Shown: in pieces, positions 24,946 through 33,261 of the stretch | Layout: the number at the start of each line of letters is the position of its first letter | How positions within the stretch are numbered: position 1 is the first letter of the stretch | Source: Macrococcoides bohemicum | Lineage (GTDB): Bacteria; Bacillota; Bacilli; Staphylococcales; Staphylococcaceae | Length of the DNA stretch: 64,000 bases | Direction: 5' to 3' | Assembly: GCF_003259675.1 (NCBI RefSeq) | Contig: NZ_PZJG01000007.1 | Location: 53,378-117,377 of the forward strand | Made by a program: the position numbers and the translations under genes | The notes under the pieces: generated by a model | What the model was told of the DNA's origin: nothing | The model's database searches: none | Seen by the model: the letters and a program-made list of their open reading frames with translations, nothing else

Positions 24946-24988
24946 TAAATAAAAACGCTGAATGCTTATCATTCAACGTTTTTATTTA
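24946..24988. terminator. terminator after the dsbA-dsbB genes
   Basis: Near-perfect inverted repeat with arms of about 18 bases (AAATAAAAACGCTGAATG and complement, one mismatch) around CTTAT, with A and T runs; bidirectional in form. It separates the dsb genes from yaaA. Confidence 0.85.
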
Positions 24989-25017
24989 TGAACATTACAT
25001 ATTTTTTTCTAAATCAT

Positions 25018-25437
25018 TTATTTTACATCTACATTTGATTTTTTAACAAGTAACATCATCACTGTAATTAACAAAAATGCCGTTCCAGCTAAAAATGGAA
25101 TTGTAATAAAACCAAAGTAATTCACATACTGTGTACTACAAGGGACGCCACCAACACATGGTTTGATTGGTGCAAATCCAGGAATCTTCTGTTCCATATA
25201 GTGAATCACCGAAATACAAAAACCGATGACAGAGAAAGTCATAATCAAATATTTAAATTGATATGCATTTGTAAATGCTGCAAATCCAGCAATAATTACT
25301 AAAGGATACATTAAGATTCTTTGATACCAGCATTTTTCACAAGGTACATAATGCATGATTTCTGAATAATACAAACTACCTAACATTGCCACAAGTGCAA
25401 TTACCCAGGAAATATAAAAATATTTAGTATTTTTCAT
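25018..25437 (-). CDS. DsbB/BdbC-type membrane thiol oxidase
   Basis: 139 residues with four membrane helices. The first periplasm-side pair CEKC (about residues 33-36) and the second pair in KPCVGGVPCSTQ (about 93-100) are the redox cysteines of the DsbB/BdbC family, which reoxidise a DsbA partner and pass electrons to quinone. Its start overlaps the dsbA-like stop by one base. S. aureus has DsbA without a BdbC partner in its core genome, so a full pair here is notable. Role in this organism is inferred from family only. Confidence 0.92.
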   Translation of the reverse strand: MKNTKYFYISWVIALVAMLGSLYYSEIMHYVPCEKCWYQRILMYPLVIIAGFAAFTNAYQFKYLIMTFSVIGFCISVIHYMEQKIPGFAPIKPCVGGVPCSTQYVNYFGFITIPFLAGTAFLLITVMMLLVKKSNVDVK

Positions 25438-26156
25438 TATTTTAACGCCTTATCAATAGCTTCTGTGACCGCATCGATGTTCATCGGATCAGCAAGTGCT
25501 TTACCATTAACAATGATTGTTGGTGTAGAAGTGATATTGTGTTTTTGATATAAATCGATATCTTTTTGAACAGCAGCTTTCTCACTGTTCGCTTTAATTG
25601 CATCAACTATTTTCGCTTCGTCCTTTACGCCTGCAGTTTTAAGTGCCTTCTTAACAGCAGCCATCGTTAACCATTTATCTTGAGAACCATTATGCGTTTG
25701 TAATTTAAATAATGCATCATGGAATGCCCAATATTTATCTGGATCATTTTTTAACACTGTTTCACCAGCAAGTCCACCTAAAATTGATTCTTCAGCATGA
25801 AATGGTGTATGAATAAAGTAATAGTTCGCTTTACCTGTATCAAAGTATTTTTTCTTAAGTTCAGGTTTCATGTTACTATCAAAATATTTACATGCCGGAC
25901 ATTTAAAATCTCCAAATTCAACCACTGTTACTTTCGCATCTTTTTTTCCTATCATCGGTTGACCTTTTAAATCAACCTTATCAGTATCTACCGGATCTTT
26001 ACCTTGATTGTTATTGACTGTAGAATCAACTGTCGATGTATCGACGCTATCTGTTTCAGTTTTATCTTTTTGTTTCATGATCACCATTGCTGCCAAAGCA
26101 CCTACAACTAAAAGTGTAAGAACCATCGTAAAAATTAATGAGCTTTTATTCTTCAT
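25437..26156 (-). CDS. DsbA/BdbD-type thiol-disulfide oxidoreductase
   Basis: 239 residues. N-terminal anchor helix (about 7-27), a Ser/Thr/Asp-rich linker (30-62), then a thioredoxin-fold domain with active site FKCPACKYF (C near 90 and 93) and the cis-proline loop STPTIIVNG near 210. It forms disulfides in exported proteins and works with the downstream BdbC. The ribosome site AGAGAGG precedes ATG at 26156, and a perfect 16-base palindrome lies in the leader. Substrates are unknown; competence pilins and secreted proteins are the usual clients. Confidence 0.93.
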   Translation of the reverse strand: MKNKSSLIFTMVLTLLVVGALAAMVIMKQKDKTETDSVDTSTVDSTVNNNQGKDPVDTDKVDLKGQPMIGKKDAKVTVVEFGDFKCPACKYFDSNMKPELKKKYFDTGKANYYFIHTPFHAEESILGGLAGETVLKNDPDKYWAFHDALFKLQTHNGSQDKWLTMAAVKKALKTAGVKDEAKIVDAIKANSEKAAVQKDIDLYQKHNITSTPTIIVNGKALADPMNIDAVTEAIDKALK

Positions 26157-26173
26157 CGAATTGACCTCTCTTT

Positions 26174-26189
26174 ATTGTGTATACACAAT
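26174..26189. promoter_or_regulatory. perfect palindrome upstream of the dsbA-like gene
   Basis: ATTGTGTATACACAAT is a perfect 16-base palindrome 18 bases before the start codon, between the ribosome site and any promoter. It has the form of a dimeric repressor operator. No regulator is assigned. Confidence 0.5.
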
Positions 26190-26285
26190 TTGTTATTTAT
26201 TATTATAAATTTTTAGAATACATAGTATAAATATTATATTAAATAAAATAACAATGCCACAATAAAATAGTTAATTTTTTGTGAA

Positions 26286-27527
26286 CTATTTTGTTTGCAA
26301 TGCTCTTTTAAAATTCTTAATTAGTCCTTTATCGTTACTGAATACACTACCTTTGTATATTTTTGCTGCGATAAAAAACAGTACAATAATCGTTACGATA
26401 CAAATAATAATACCAATGATAAGCTGAACATCACTCGTTTTCTGAGAAATGGTTCTGAGTAACATTACTTGTGGCGTGAAGAAAGGAATAAAGCTTGTAA
26501 TCTTTACAAGTAGTGTATCTGGTGTTGTTAAGCTAAATATCGCAATATAGAATGCAGCCATATTTAAAAATGTGACCGGCATTATGGCTTGACCTATATC
26601 CTCAATACGATTTGTTAATGAACCGACAATTGCACTTAAACTGATATATAGCAATAAGCCCAAAATTAAGAAAATAAGTGCATACATAAGTACACGAACA
26701 TTTTCCTGTGTAAATTTAAATCCAAAACTTTCAATCGTTTTATTTAAATTAAACACCTGAACACATATAAAAATTGTAAGCGCATAGATGATAATTTGTA
26801 CTAACGCTACTGCAATGACCCCAATAATCTTAGCCATTAAATGTGTGATTGGTGAAATACTTGTGACGATCATTTCAATGACACGTGATGATTTCTCCTG
26901 TGCAATTTCTGTAGCAATTTGACTTCCATAGTTAATTGTAATAAAGAAAATTAAAAAGATTCCTGCATATACTAACGCTGTATTTACTGCTTTACTTTCC
27001 TCAGACACTTTATCGTTAGCATCTAATGGTTTAATAACTTCATTATCAACTTTGGCTTGTGATAGCACTTTTGCTAATTTATCAGGTGCAAGATTTAGTG
27101 ACTTTGCAATATTATTGCTCTGAAAAGCAGTCAATGTAGATTGTATCTGCATCAATTCATCTGTACCTAAACTATCTAGTGTATAAACTTTACTTTCAAT
27201 TGTTTTATCTGTATTTTCTTTAATTTCGATCAATACTTTATATTTTTCATTTTTTATCCCTTTTTTCCCCGCTTCAAGATCAACTATCTTTAACTTCTTT
27301 TTCTTATCTAATTTTTGATATTCATCTTTAAATACAGTTGATAATGTTTTGTCTTCGGAAGTAATAACAGTAATATCATCTTCGCTCTTATCAAAGAAAT
27401 CATAAATTTTATCAGCGTTACTTAATGCGATAATCGCAAGTATTACGATCAAAGTCGAAATGATAAAAGATTTACTCGATACTTTTTTCCAGAATGTTAA
27501 CCAAAATGTCGGTATAAATTTATTCAT
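26286..27527 (-). CDS. ABC-2 type transporter permease (NatB/YhaP-like)
   Basis: 413 residues. One N-terminal helix (about 19-37), a large extracellular domain (about 40-175), then five or six membrane segments (about 185-395) in the pattern of NatB/YhaP permeases. YGSQIATEIAQEKSSRVIEMIVTS is the family signature before the membrane core. It overlaps the ATPase gene by 8 bases, so both are one transporter. Such systems export sodium, peptides or membrane-active compounds; the substrate here is not known. Confidence 0.9.
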   Translation of the reverse strand: MNKFIPTFWLTFWKKVSSKSFIISTLIVILAIIALSNADKIYDFFDKSEDDITVITSEDKTLSTVFKDEYQKLDKKKKLKIVDLEAGKKGIKNEKYKVLIEIKENTDKTIESKVYTLDSLGTDELMQIQSTLTAFQSNNIAKSLNLAPDKLAKVLSQAKVDNEVIKPLDANDKVSEESKAVNTALVYAGIFLIFFITINYGSQIATEIAQEKSSRVIEMIVTSISPITHLMAKIIGVIAVALVQIIIYALTIFICVQVFNLNKTIESFGFKFTQENVRVLMYALIFLILGLLLYISLSAIVGSLTNRIEDIGQAIMPVTFLNMAAFYIAIFSLTTPDTLLVKITSFIPFFTPQVMLLRTISQKTSDVQLIIGIIICIVTIIVLFFIAAKIYKGSVFSNDKGLIKNFKRALQTK

Positions 27528-28416
27528 GTCTATTACCTACTTTCTCAATGAATATTTCATTTAGAGATGGTTCATTGACCTGGAATCTTGAAACATAGCC
27601 CATTTGTTTAACAGCATCGAATATGATAGGTGCTACCTCTCCATTAGCAATTTGAATACGCACATCATTTTTATTTTGACTAAATTTTGTTACGCCTGGA
27701 ACATTCGCTAACGTACTAAAATCATGTTGTCCTTCGATAATGATTTCTTTCTTGCCAAAATCATGTTTCACTTGTTTAATTTCTCCTGAAACAACCGTCT
27801 TACCTTTATTCAAAATACACACATGTTCACACATCTCTTCTACATGTTCCATGCGATGCGAACTAAATACAATAGTAGCACCATTTTCATTGATTTCTTT
27901 AACAGCTGATTTTAACAGTTCTACATTCACTGGATCAAGACCGCTAAAAGGTTCATCAAGAATAAGTAAAGAGGGGCGATGTATAATGGCACCGATCAAT
28001 TGAATTTTTTGTTGATTACCTTTAGATAAGTCTTCGATTTTCTTATTTTTATTTTCTGGTACATCGAAACGATCGAGCCAATAATCTAGAGCTTTATCAA
28101 TATCCTTTTTATTCATACCTTTTAACTGGGCTAAATACTGAATTTGTTCACTTACTTTTAATTTTGGATTCAAGCCACGCTCTTCAGGTAAGTAACCAAT
28201 TATATCAGTGACAGAATAATCAATCGGTTTACCGTTATATGTAATTATTCCTGCCGTCTTAGATAGAAGACCTAAAATCATGCGAAATGTTGTCGTTTTT
28301 CCCGCACCATTTCCGCCTAAGAAACCAAGCATCTCACCAGCAGGTACAGAAATATTGACATTGTCTACTGCTTTGAAATCATTAAATTCTTTACTAACAT
28401 TCTCCAGAATCAGCAT
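27520..28416 (-). CDS. ABC transporter ATP-binding protein (NatA/YhaQ-like)
   Basis: 298 residues from ATG at 28416. Walker A GGNGAGKTTT, Q-loop region YLPEERGLNPK, signature LSKGNQQKIQ, Walker B LLILDEPFSGLDPV and switch SSHRMEH are complete; a C-terminal extension (about 215-298) is typical of drug/Na type ABC-2 ATPases. ATG at 28416 is chosen because GGAGG lies 8 bases before it; an upstream ATG at 28452 lacks a ribosome site. It is the first gene of the inserted block and has its own promoter. Confidence 0.92.
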   Translation of the reverse strand: MLILENVSKEFNDFKAVDNVNISVPAGEMLGFLGGNGAGKTTTFRMILGLLSKTAGIITYNGKPIDYSVTDIIGYLPEERGLNPKLKVSEQIQYLAQLKGMNKKDIDKALDYWLDRFDVPENKNKKIEDLSKGNQQKIQLIGAIIHRPSLLILDEPFSGLDPVNVELLKSAVKEINENGATIVFSSHRMEHVEEMCEHVCILNKGKTVVSGEIKQVKHDFGKKEIIIEGQHDFSTLANVPGVTKFSQNKNDVRIQIANGEVAPIIFDAVKQMGYVSRFQVNEPSLNEIFIEKVGNRHE

Positions 28417-28483
28417 TTTGCTACCTCCATCATAGTTTTTGAGGATTTCCATACTTTAAGAAAATAGTATTATCTCACTTAAA

Positions 28484-28512
28484 ATTGTAATATATAGCAT
28501 ATTTTATGACAA
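28484..28512 (-). promoter_or_regulatory. promoter of the ABC transporter operon
   Basis: Minus strand TTGTCA (28507-28512), 17 bases, TACAAT (28484-28489), about 70 bases before the ATPase start. Confidence 0.65.
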
Positions 28513-28515
28513 GTA

Positions 28516-28554
28516 TATTTGTCAAAATAAAAACTTTATTTGTCAAAATAAAAA
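28516..28554. repeat. tandem 18-base direct repeats upstream of the ABC promoter
   Basis: TATTTGTCAAAATAAAAA occurs at 28516-28533 and again at 28537-28554, identical, 21 bases apart (two helical turns). The pair begins 4 bases upstream of the -35, the position of an activator or response-regulator site. The second copy touches the dnaN terminator. Confidence 0.7.
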
Positions 28555-28583
28555 GCTTAAACCAGAATCTGGCTTAAGCTTTT
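28545..28583 (-). terminator. dnaN terminator
   Basis: Minus strand arms AAAAGCTTAAGCCAGA and TCTGGTTTAAGCTTTT form a long hairpin followed by T-rich sequence, 4 bases after the dnaN stop. It would cut dnaA-dnaN off from what follows. Confidence 0.88.
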
Positions 28584-28586
28584 AAA

Positions 28587-29720
28587 TTAATATGTTCTTA
28601 TCGGTAAAATAAGCTGAACTAAATTTTCATCTTCTTCGGGTTTCAGGATAAATGGTCGCATCGTTCCAAAGAACTCAATTTGAACATCATCATTATCAAT
28701 GGCACGTAGTGCATCCATCATATATTTTGAGTTAAAGGAAATTTTGATACCTTCTCCTTCAAATTTATTTGTCTTAACATCTTCTTTCACCGTACCGATT
28801 TCAGGTGAAGTAGAAGATAATTCTACTGCATTCTCTGAAGCAGATAATTTAATGACGTTATTTCCCCCTTCACGAGCCAGTAGAGAGGCACGATCAATGG
28901 CACGGAAGAAGTCTCCGTTATTAATAGATAACGCCGTCTCATAGCTTTCTGGAAATAAACGTGATGTATCTGGATAATTTCCTTCAAGCAGACGTGAAAT
29001 AAAGTTAATATTTCCTACTTTGAATAATACTTGGTTTGATGCAAAGAAAATATCAATTGTTTCTTCAGTATCATCAATAATTTTATTTAACTCATTTAAT
29101 GCTTTTCCTGGAATAATGACATTGATTGTTTCAATGTTCGTGTTTTCCAGTTGAAGCTTTCTTAAAGCTAAACGATGTGAATCTGTTGCAGTACAGTTTA
29201 ATATACCATCGCTTATCAGCCAGTTAACACCTGTTAACACTGGACGTGTTTCTGACGTGGACACTGCGAAATTAGTTTGTTTGATAATATTTTTTAATAC
29301 TTTAATTGGTAAAGTAATCGCTTCTTGTTCACTTACTTGTGGTAATAATGGATATTGATCTGAATCAATACCAGATACATTAAATTCTGATTGTCCTGAT
29401 GTAATTTTTGCCTGGAAGTTATCATTTGTTTCAATCGTTACAGTATCTGCAGGTAATTTTTTAATGATATCTACAAAGAAACGACCTGGTAATACGATTG
29501 AGCCTTTCGTATCCACAGATAAAATCTCATTGTCTCCTTGCTCAGTTGGAATCGTAATTTCAATAGATACTTCTGAATCTGACCCTGTTAATACTAATTT
29601 ATTATCAAAAGCATCTAATTTAATACCTGTTAATACTGGTAAAGTTGTTCTTGGAGAAATGGCTTTTAATGTATCATTCAATTGAGTAATAAAGTGATCT
29701 CTTTGAATTGTAAATTTCAT
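28587..29720 (-). CDS. dnaN: DNA polymerase III beta subunit (sliding clamp)
   Basis: 377 residues, the three-domain clamp. The start MKFTIQRDHFITQLNDTLKAI and end FILKPEEDENLVQLILPIRTY are typical. It tethers PolC and DnaE to DNA and regulates initiation factors. It lies downstream of dnaA across the origin unwinding region. Unlike in other staphylococci, it is followed by a terminator and an unrelated gene block instead of yaaA. Confidence 0.98.
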   Translation of the reverse strand: MKFTIQRDHFITQLNDTLKAISPRTTLPVLTGIKLDAFDNKLVLTGSDSEVSIEITIPTEQGDNEILSVDTKGSIVLPGRFFVDIIKKLPADTVTIETNDNFQAKITSGQSEFNVSGIDSDQYPLLPQVSEQEAITLPIKVLKNIIKQTNFAVSTSETRPVLTGVNWLISDGILNCTATDSHRLALRKLQLENTNIETINVIIPGKALNELNKIIDDTEETIDIFFASNQVLFKVGNINFISRLLEGNYPDTSRLFPESYETALSINNGDFFRAIDRASLLAREGGNNVIKLSASENAVELSSTSPEIGTVKEDVKTNKFEGEGIKISFNSKYMMDALRAIDNDDVQIEFFGTMRPFILKPEEDENLVQLILPIRTY

Positions 29721-29775
29721 AATGAATAAGCTCCTTAAAATGATATTTATATATATTTTATCTCTTTTAAAACCG

Positions 29776-29885
29776 TAATAATAGTAATAGGGGCTGTGAA
29801 TAGGTGGATAAGTCTATTGAACTGAGTTCGGAGAAGATATCCACATGTGCATAACTTGTTTATATGTATCAAAAAGTTATGCACA
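29776..29885. other. oriC unwinding region between dnaA and dnaN
   Basis: Read along the plus strand: five consecutive DnaA-trios TAA TAA TAG TAA TAG (29776-29790; GAT/AAT steps when read 3'-5'), a GGGGC cluster, then DnaA boxes TGTGAATAG (29795-29803) and GGTGGATAA (29803-29811), then ATATCCACA (29837-29845), TGTGCATAA (29846-29854) and TTATGCACA (29877-29885). This is the order of the basal unwinding system described for Bacillus: boxes, GC cluster, trios, AT-rich tract (about 29735-29775). Confidence 0.88.
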
Positions 29886-29894
29886 ATTTTAACA

Positions 29895-31232
29895 TTACCC
29901 CTTGATATCTTTTTCGATATTTTTTAAATCACTTTTTAAACTATTATCATGTTCTAATTCTTTTCTGATTTTTTCATGAGCGTGTATAACAGTTGTATGA
30001 TCTCTTCCACCAAATTCTTCACCAATTTTAGGTAAAGAGAAGTCAGTGAGTTCACGTGCTAAGTACATTGCAATTTGTCTAGGAAATGCAATAGATTTAG
30101 TACGCTTTTTTGCACTGAAATCTTCTAGACGGATGTTATAGTATGCACCTACAGCTTCCTGAATATCCTGAATGGTTACTTTCTTTGGTTTACTAGAAGC
30201 GATAATATCCTTTAAAGCCTCAGCCACTAAATCAGAGTTTAGTTCACGGTTTACTAATTTAGAATAGGCAACAACTTTTGTTAGTGCTCCCTCAAGTTCA
30301 CGAATATTTGATTGAATTTGAGTAGCGATATAAAGCATTGCTTCATTTGGAATCTCTATATTTTCTTCCTCTGATTTTTTACGTAATATTGCGATACGTG
30401 TTTCAAGATCGGGTGGGGTAACGTCTGTTGTTAGTCCCCATTCAAAACGTGAGCGTAAACGTTCTTCTAAAGTAGGTATTTCTTTGGGAGCACGATCACT
30501 TGAAATTACAATTTGTTTATGATTTTGATGAAGTTCGTTAAACGTATGGAAAAATTCTTCTTGTGTCGATTCTTTTCCAGCTAAAAACTGAATATCATCT
30601 ATGAGCAGTACATCAACATTACGATATTTCGATCTAAATTCTTCAGTTTTGTTGTCTTTAATGGAATTGATGAATTCATTCGTAAACTTTTCACTTGAAG
30701 TATATACGACTTTTGCATTTTCCTTATGTTCCATAACGTAATGACCAATGGCGTGCATTAGATGTGTCTTACCTAAACCTACGCCACCATATATAAACAG
30801 CGGATTGTATGCTTTTGCTGGTGCTTCAGCAACTGCTAAACTTGCTGCATGACTAAAGCGATTACCGCTTCCGATGACGAAAGTGTCAAATGTATTATCA
30901 GTGTTGAGTTGACTTGGCAAAATTTCTTGAGAAGCAGGTCTTTCAGTAGGTTTATTTGCCTGAAAATCAGTTTCGGAATCATCAAATTCATCAGAAATGA
31001 CTTTAATATTTAAATGTTCTCCGATAGTTTCTTCTATTACTTCCTGAATTAAGTTTAAATAATTTTTTTTCAGCCAGTCTGCATTGAAAGAAGTTGGTGC
31101 TAAAATAACGATTTGATTGTTATCCAGAGACTTGATCTTTGTTTCACTAAACCAAGTATCGTAACTTGCGTTCGTTAGTTTTGTCTGTAATTTTGTTAAA
31201 ACTTTATCCCATATCGTATCGATTCCACTCAT
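29895..31232 (-). CDS. dnaA: chromosomal replication initiator DnaA
   Basis: 445 residues. Domain I (1-80) binds helicase-loading partners; a variable linker (85-110) follows; domain III AAA+ has Walker [12 protein letters not shown] near 152 and Walker [13 protein letters not shown] near 212; domain IV contains the DnaA signature [15 protein letters not shown] near 415-430. It opens the origin by binding the boxes found on both sides of the gene, and probably represses its own transcription through the upstream cluster. Confidence 0.99.
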   Translation of the reverse strand: MSGIDTIWDKVLTKLQTKLTNASYDTWFSETKIKSLDNNQIVILAPTSFNADWLKKNYLNLIQEVIEETIGEHLNIKVISDEFDDSETDFQANKPTERPASQEILPSQLNTDNTFDTFVIGSGNRFSHAASLAVAEAPAKAYNPLFIYGGVGLGKTHLMHAIGHYVMEHKENAKVVYTSSEKFTNEFINSIKDNKTEEFRSKYRNVDVLLIDDIQFLAGKESTQEEFFHTFNELHQNHKQIVISSDRAPKEIPTLEERLRSRFEWGLTTDVTPPDLETRIAILRKKSEEENIEIPNEAMLYIATQIQSNIRELEGALTKVVAYSKLVNRELNSDLVAEALKDIIASSKPKKVTIQDIQEAVGAYYNIRLEDFSAKKRTKSIAFPRQIAMYLARELTDFSLPKIGEEFGGRDHTTVIHAHEKIRKELEHDNSLKSDLKNIEKDIKG

Positions 31233-31265
31233 AATGTTCCTCTTTCTTATAAAAAAATTTCAAAG

Positions 31266-31568
31266 TTATACACAGTATTAAAAATGTGAATAAACATAAA
31301 ACACAGGTTTGAATAGTTTATCCACAAACTATACACAAAATGTGGATAAAATCATAAACCAATTCTTTATCCACAGGAAATATATCAAAATCTTATCAAA
31401 AAAAGATTATAATATCAAGTGTTACATCGACTTATCCACAAACATATACTTAACCACATCGCACTTTAAAAGTAAAGTTGAATATGTGATTTAGGATGTG
31501 AATAACTATGGAACAAGTTGAATCTGATTTATGATTATCCACAAAGATCTGTGAATAGATGTGGATAA
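31266..31568. other. oriC DnaA-box cluster upstream of dnaA
   Basis: Six perfect TTATCCACA boxes: 31318-31326, 31341-31349 (reverse), 31367-31375, 31432-31440, 31535-31543 and 31560-31568 (reverse). One-mismatch forms lie at 31266, 31285 (reverse), 31329 (two mismatches), 31497 (reverse) and 31550 (two mismatches, reverse). The dnaA promoter must lie within the cluster, and the rest of the 31233-31703 gap holds the rpmH promoter but no gene. Gene strand switches here, confirming the origin. Confidence 0.95.
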
Positions 31569-31703
31569 GTGGATACCTTTCTTTCAATCTTCTAACTAGA
31601 AAGAGGTTGATTTTAGAGGTTGCTTTTGATATACTTCAATAGTTACTGTAAATCACTAGACGAAATTCGATAGATGAAATATAAATTAATGGAGGTGTTT
31701 TTA

Positions 31704-31841
31704 GTGGTAAAACGTACTTATCAACCAAATAAACGTAAACATAGTAAAGTTCATGGATTCCGTGCACGTATGAGCACAAAAAACGGCCGTAACGTATTAG
31801 CGCGTCGTCGTCGTAAAGGCAGAAAAGTATTATCAGCATAA
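31704..31841 (+). CDS. rpmH: 50S ribosomal protein L34
   Basis: 45 residues starting at GTG, behind [27 protein letters not shown], then ending [12 protein letters not shown]. This is the standard L34, next to oriC in most bacteria, directly upstream of rnpA. An opposite-strand frame over it has no support. Confidence 0.98.
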   Translation: MVKRTYQPNKRKHSKVHGFRARMSTKNGRNVLARRRRKGRKVLSA

Positions 31842-31872
31842 GATCACTGAACATTTCAGTGGTCTTTTTTTA
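31841..31872 (+). terminator. terminator or attenuator between rpmH and rnpA
   Basis: AGATCACTGA pairs with TCAGTGGTCT around ACATT, followed by seven T. A TATAAT at about 31911-31916 further on could give rnpA its own promoter. Confidence 0.8.
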
Positions 31873-31945
31873 TTTTGTTTAAAACAGGTCTGTATTCTAG
31901 TATAATGAATAAAAGTATCTATTTAGTGATAGAAGTTGGTGTATC

Positions 31946-32293
31946 GTGGAAAAAGCATATCGAATCAAAAAAAATGATGATTTTCAAAAAGTTTATAAAC
32001 AAGGTAAGTCCGTTGCTAATAAGCAATTTATCATCTATAGATTCAATAATCAGGAAAATGAGCATTTTAGATTAGGCATTTCAGTGTCGAAAAAAATTGG
32101 AAATGCTGTGACACGTAATCGTATAAAAAGAGCGATTAGAGAAAGTTTTACGCGCCATAAACAAGATATCATTAAAGATGATTTTATTGTTATTGCCAGA
32201 AACCCTTCAAAAGATATGACAGTTGAAGAAATTCATAAGAGTCTTGAGCATGTCATGAAGATTGCGAAAGGTTTTAATAAAAGAATCAGTTAA
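31946..32293 (+). CDS. rnpA: ribonuclease P protein component
   Basis: 115 residues from GTG. The start MEKAYRIKKNDDFQKVYKQG and the RNR motif region AVTRNRIKRAIRESF are diagnostic. It binds the RNase P RNA and helps mature tRNA 5' ends. The same start residues in S. aureus RnpA support GTG at 31946, though the ribosome site is weak. Confidence 0.97.
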   Translation: MEKAYRIKKNDDFQKVYKQGKSVANKQFIIYRFNNQENEHFRLGISVSKKIGNAVTRNRIKRAIRESFTRHKQDIIKDDFIVIARNPSKDMTVEEIHKSLEHVMKIAKGFNKRIS

Positions 32294-32314
32294 TCTTATG
32301 ATGGAGGTATGCCT

Positions 32315-33130
32315 GTGTTAGAGAAAAATTATATAGCCAGTACTGTTGAACTTGCGATTCAACAAGGACTTGATGAATTAAACCTGCAAGAAAAACAAGT
32401 AAAGATTGATGTTATCCACCCAGGAAAGAAAGGTTTTTTTGGTATTGGCAAAGCTGATGCAGAAGTGAAACTTACTGTAATTGACCCTGAATTAAAGAAA
32501 CTTTCTACTATTGAAGCTGTTAAAAATAAAAGTGAACACTTAACTCAGGAAACAGAAGAACAAACGACTAATACAGAACGAGTGCAACTTGAACAATCGG
32601 ACGATAAAAAGGGTATTGATACTGATGTAGTTATACTTGCTACTACTGAAAAAGAGTCGCTATCAAAACAACAAGCAAAAACAGATGCACTGAATCAAAC
32701 TGAAAAATATATCACTGCTATTATTCAAGAAATGGGTATTGATACTTTTGCTACAAGCAGCTTTAAGAATAATAGTGAAGTTGTGATTAATTTGGAATCA
32801 AGTGAAGCTGGACGAATTATCGGAAAGCGTGGACAAGTATTGAATAGTCTGCAGTTGCTTGCTCAAAATTATTATAACCATATTGAAAAAGGTTATATGA
32901 CTGTAACGCTGGATATCGAGAATTACCGTGAGAAACGTAAAGAAACGTTACAAAATCTCGCTTTAAATATGTCAAAAAAAGCAGTTGCTACACGTAAACC
33001 GGTAAAGTTTGAGCCTATGCCGAACTATGAGCGAAAAATTATGCATCAAATATTGACCAATATTGAGAATATCGAAACATATTCTGAAGGTCGTGAACCT
33101 CATCGTTATTTAGTCATTAAAGCACGTTAA
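32315..33130 (+). CDS. jag: KhpB/Jag RNA-binding protein
   Basis: 271 residues from GTG at 32315, which has GGAGG 7 bases before it; the ATG at 32309 abuts the ribosome site. Jag-N domain (1-52, KKGFFGIGKADAEVKL), a Gln/Glu/Thr-rich linker (about 60-125), KH domain with GRIIGKRGQVLNSLQ (about 168-183), and R3H domain ending EGREPHRYLVIKAR. It forms a KH complex with KhpA and affects cell elongation and sRNA biology in related bacteria. Unlike in many Firmicutes, no yidC/spoIIIJ gene lies between rnpA and jag. Confidence 0.93.
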   Translation: MLEKNYIASTVELAIQQGLDELNLQEKQVKIDVIHPGKKGFFGIGKADAEVKLTVIDPELKKLSTIEAVKNKSEHLTQETEEQTTNTERVQLEQSDDKKGIDTDVVILATTEKESLSKQQAKTDALNQTEKYITAIIQEMGIDTFATSSFKNNSEVVINLESSEAGRIIGKRGQVLNSLQLLAQNYYNHIEKGYMTVTLDIENYREKRKETLQNLALNMSKKAVATRKPVKFEPMPNYERKIMHQILTNIENIETYSEGREPHRYLVIKAR

Positions 33131-33145
33131 TTCTATAACTCTGAC

Positions 33146-33176
33146 TAACTCTAAAAACATTAAGTTTTTAGAGTTA
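33146..33176 (+). terminator. terminator after jag
   Basis: TAACTCTAAAAAC pairs with GTTTTTAGAGTTA around ATTAA. The T run after it is weak (ATCTGTTTATTT), so termination may be partial. Confidence 0.6.
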
Positions 33177-33261
33177 ATCTGTTTATTTAAAGCAAAAGTG
33201 TTTTCATTTTTAACATTTCAAACTACAATCAACAAATGGACATTTAAAGGAGGATCAATGT

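Noticed and set aside
24640..28590. Mobile element as the source of the inserted dsb/ABC block
   Set aside because: No transposase, integrase, terminal inverted repeat or target duplication was found at either junction, and base usage looks like the neighbours.
31636..31854. Minus-strand frame of 72 codons opposite rpmH
   Set aside because: L34 on the plus strand is certain from its sequence; the opposite frame has no ribosome site or family pattern.
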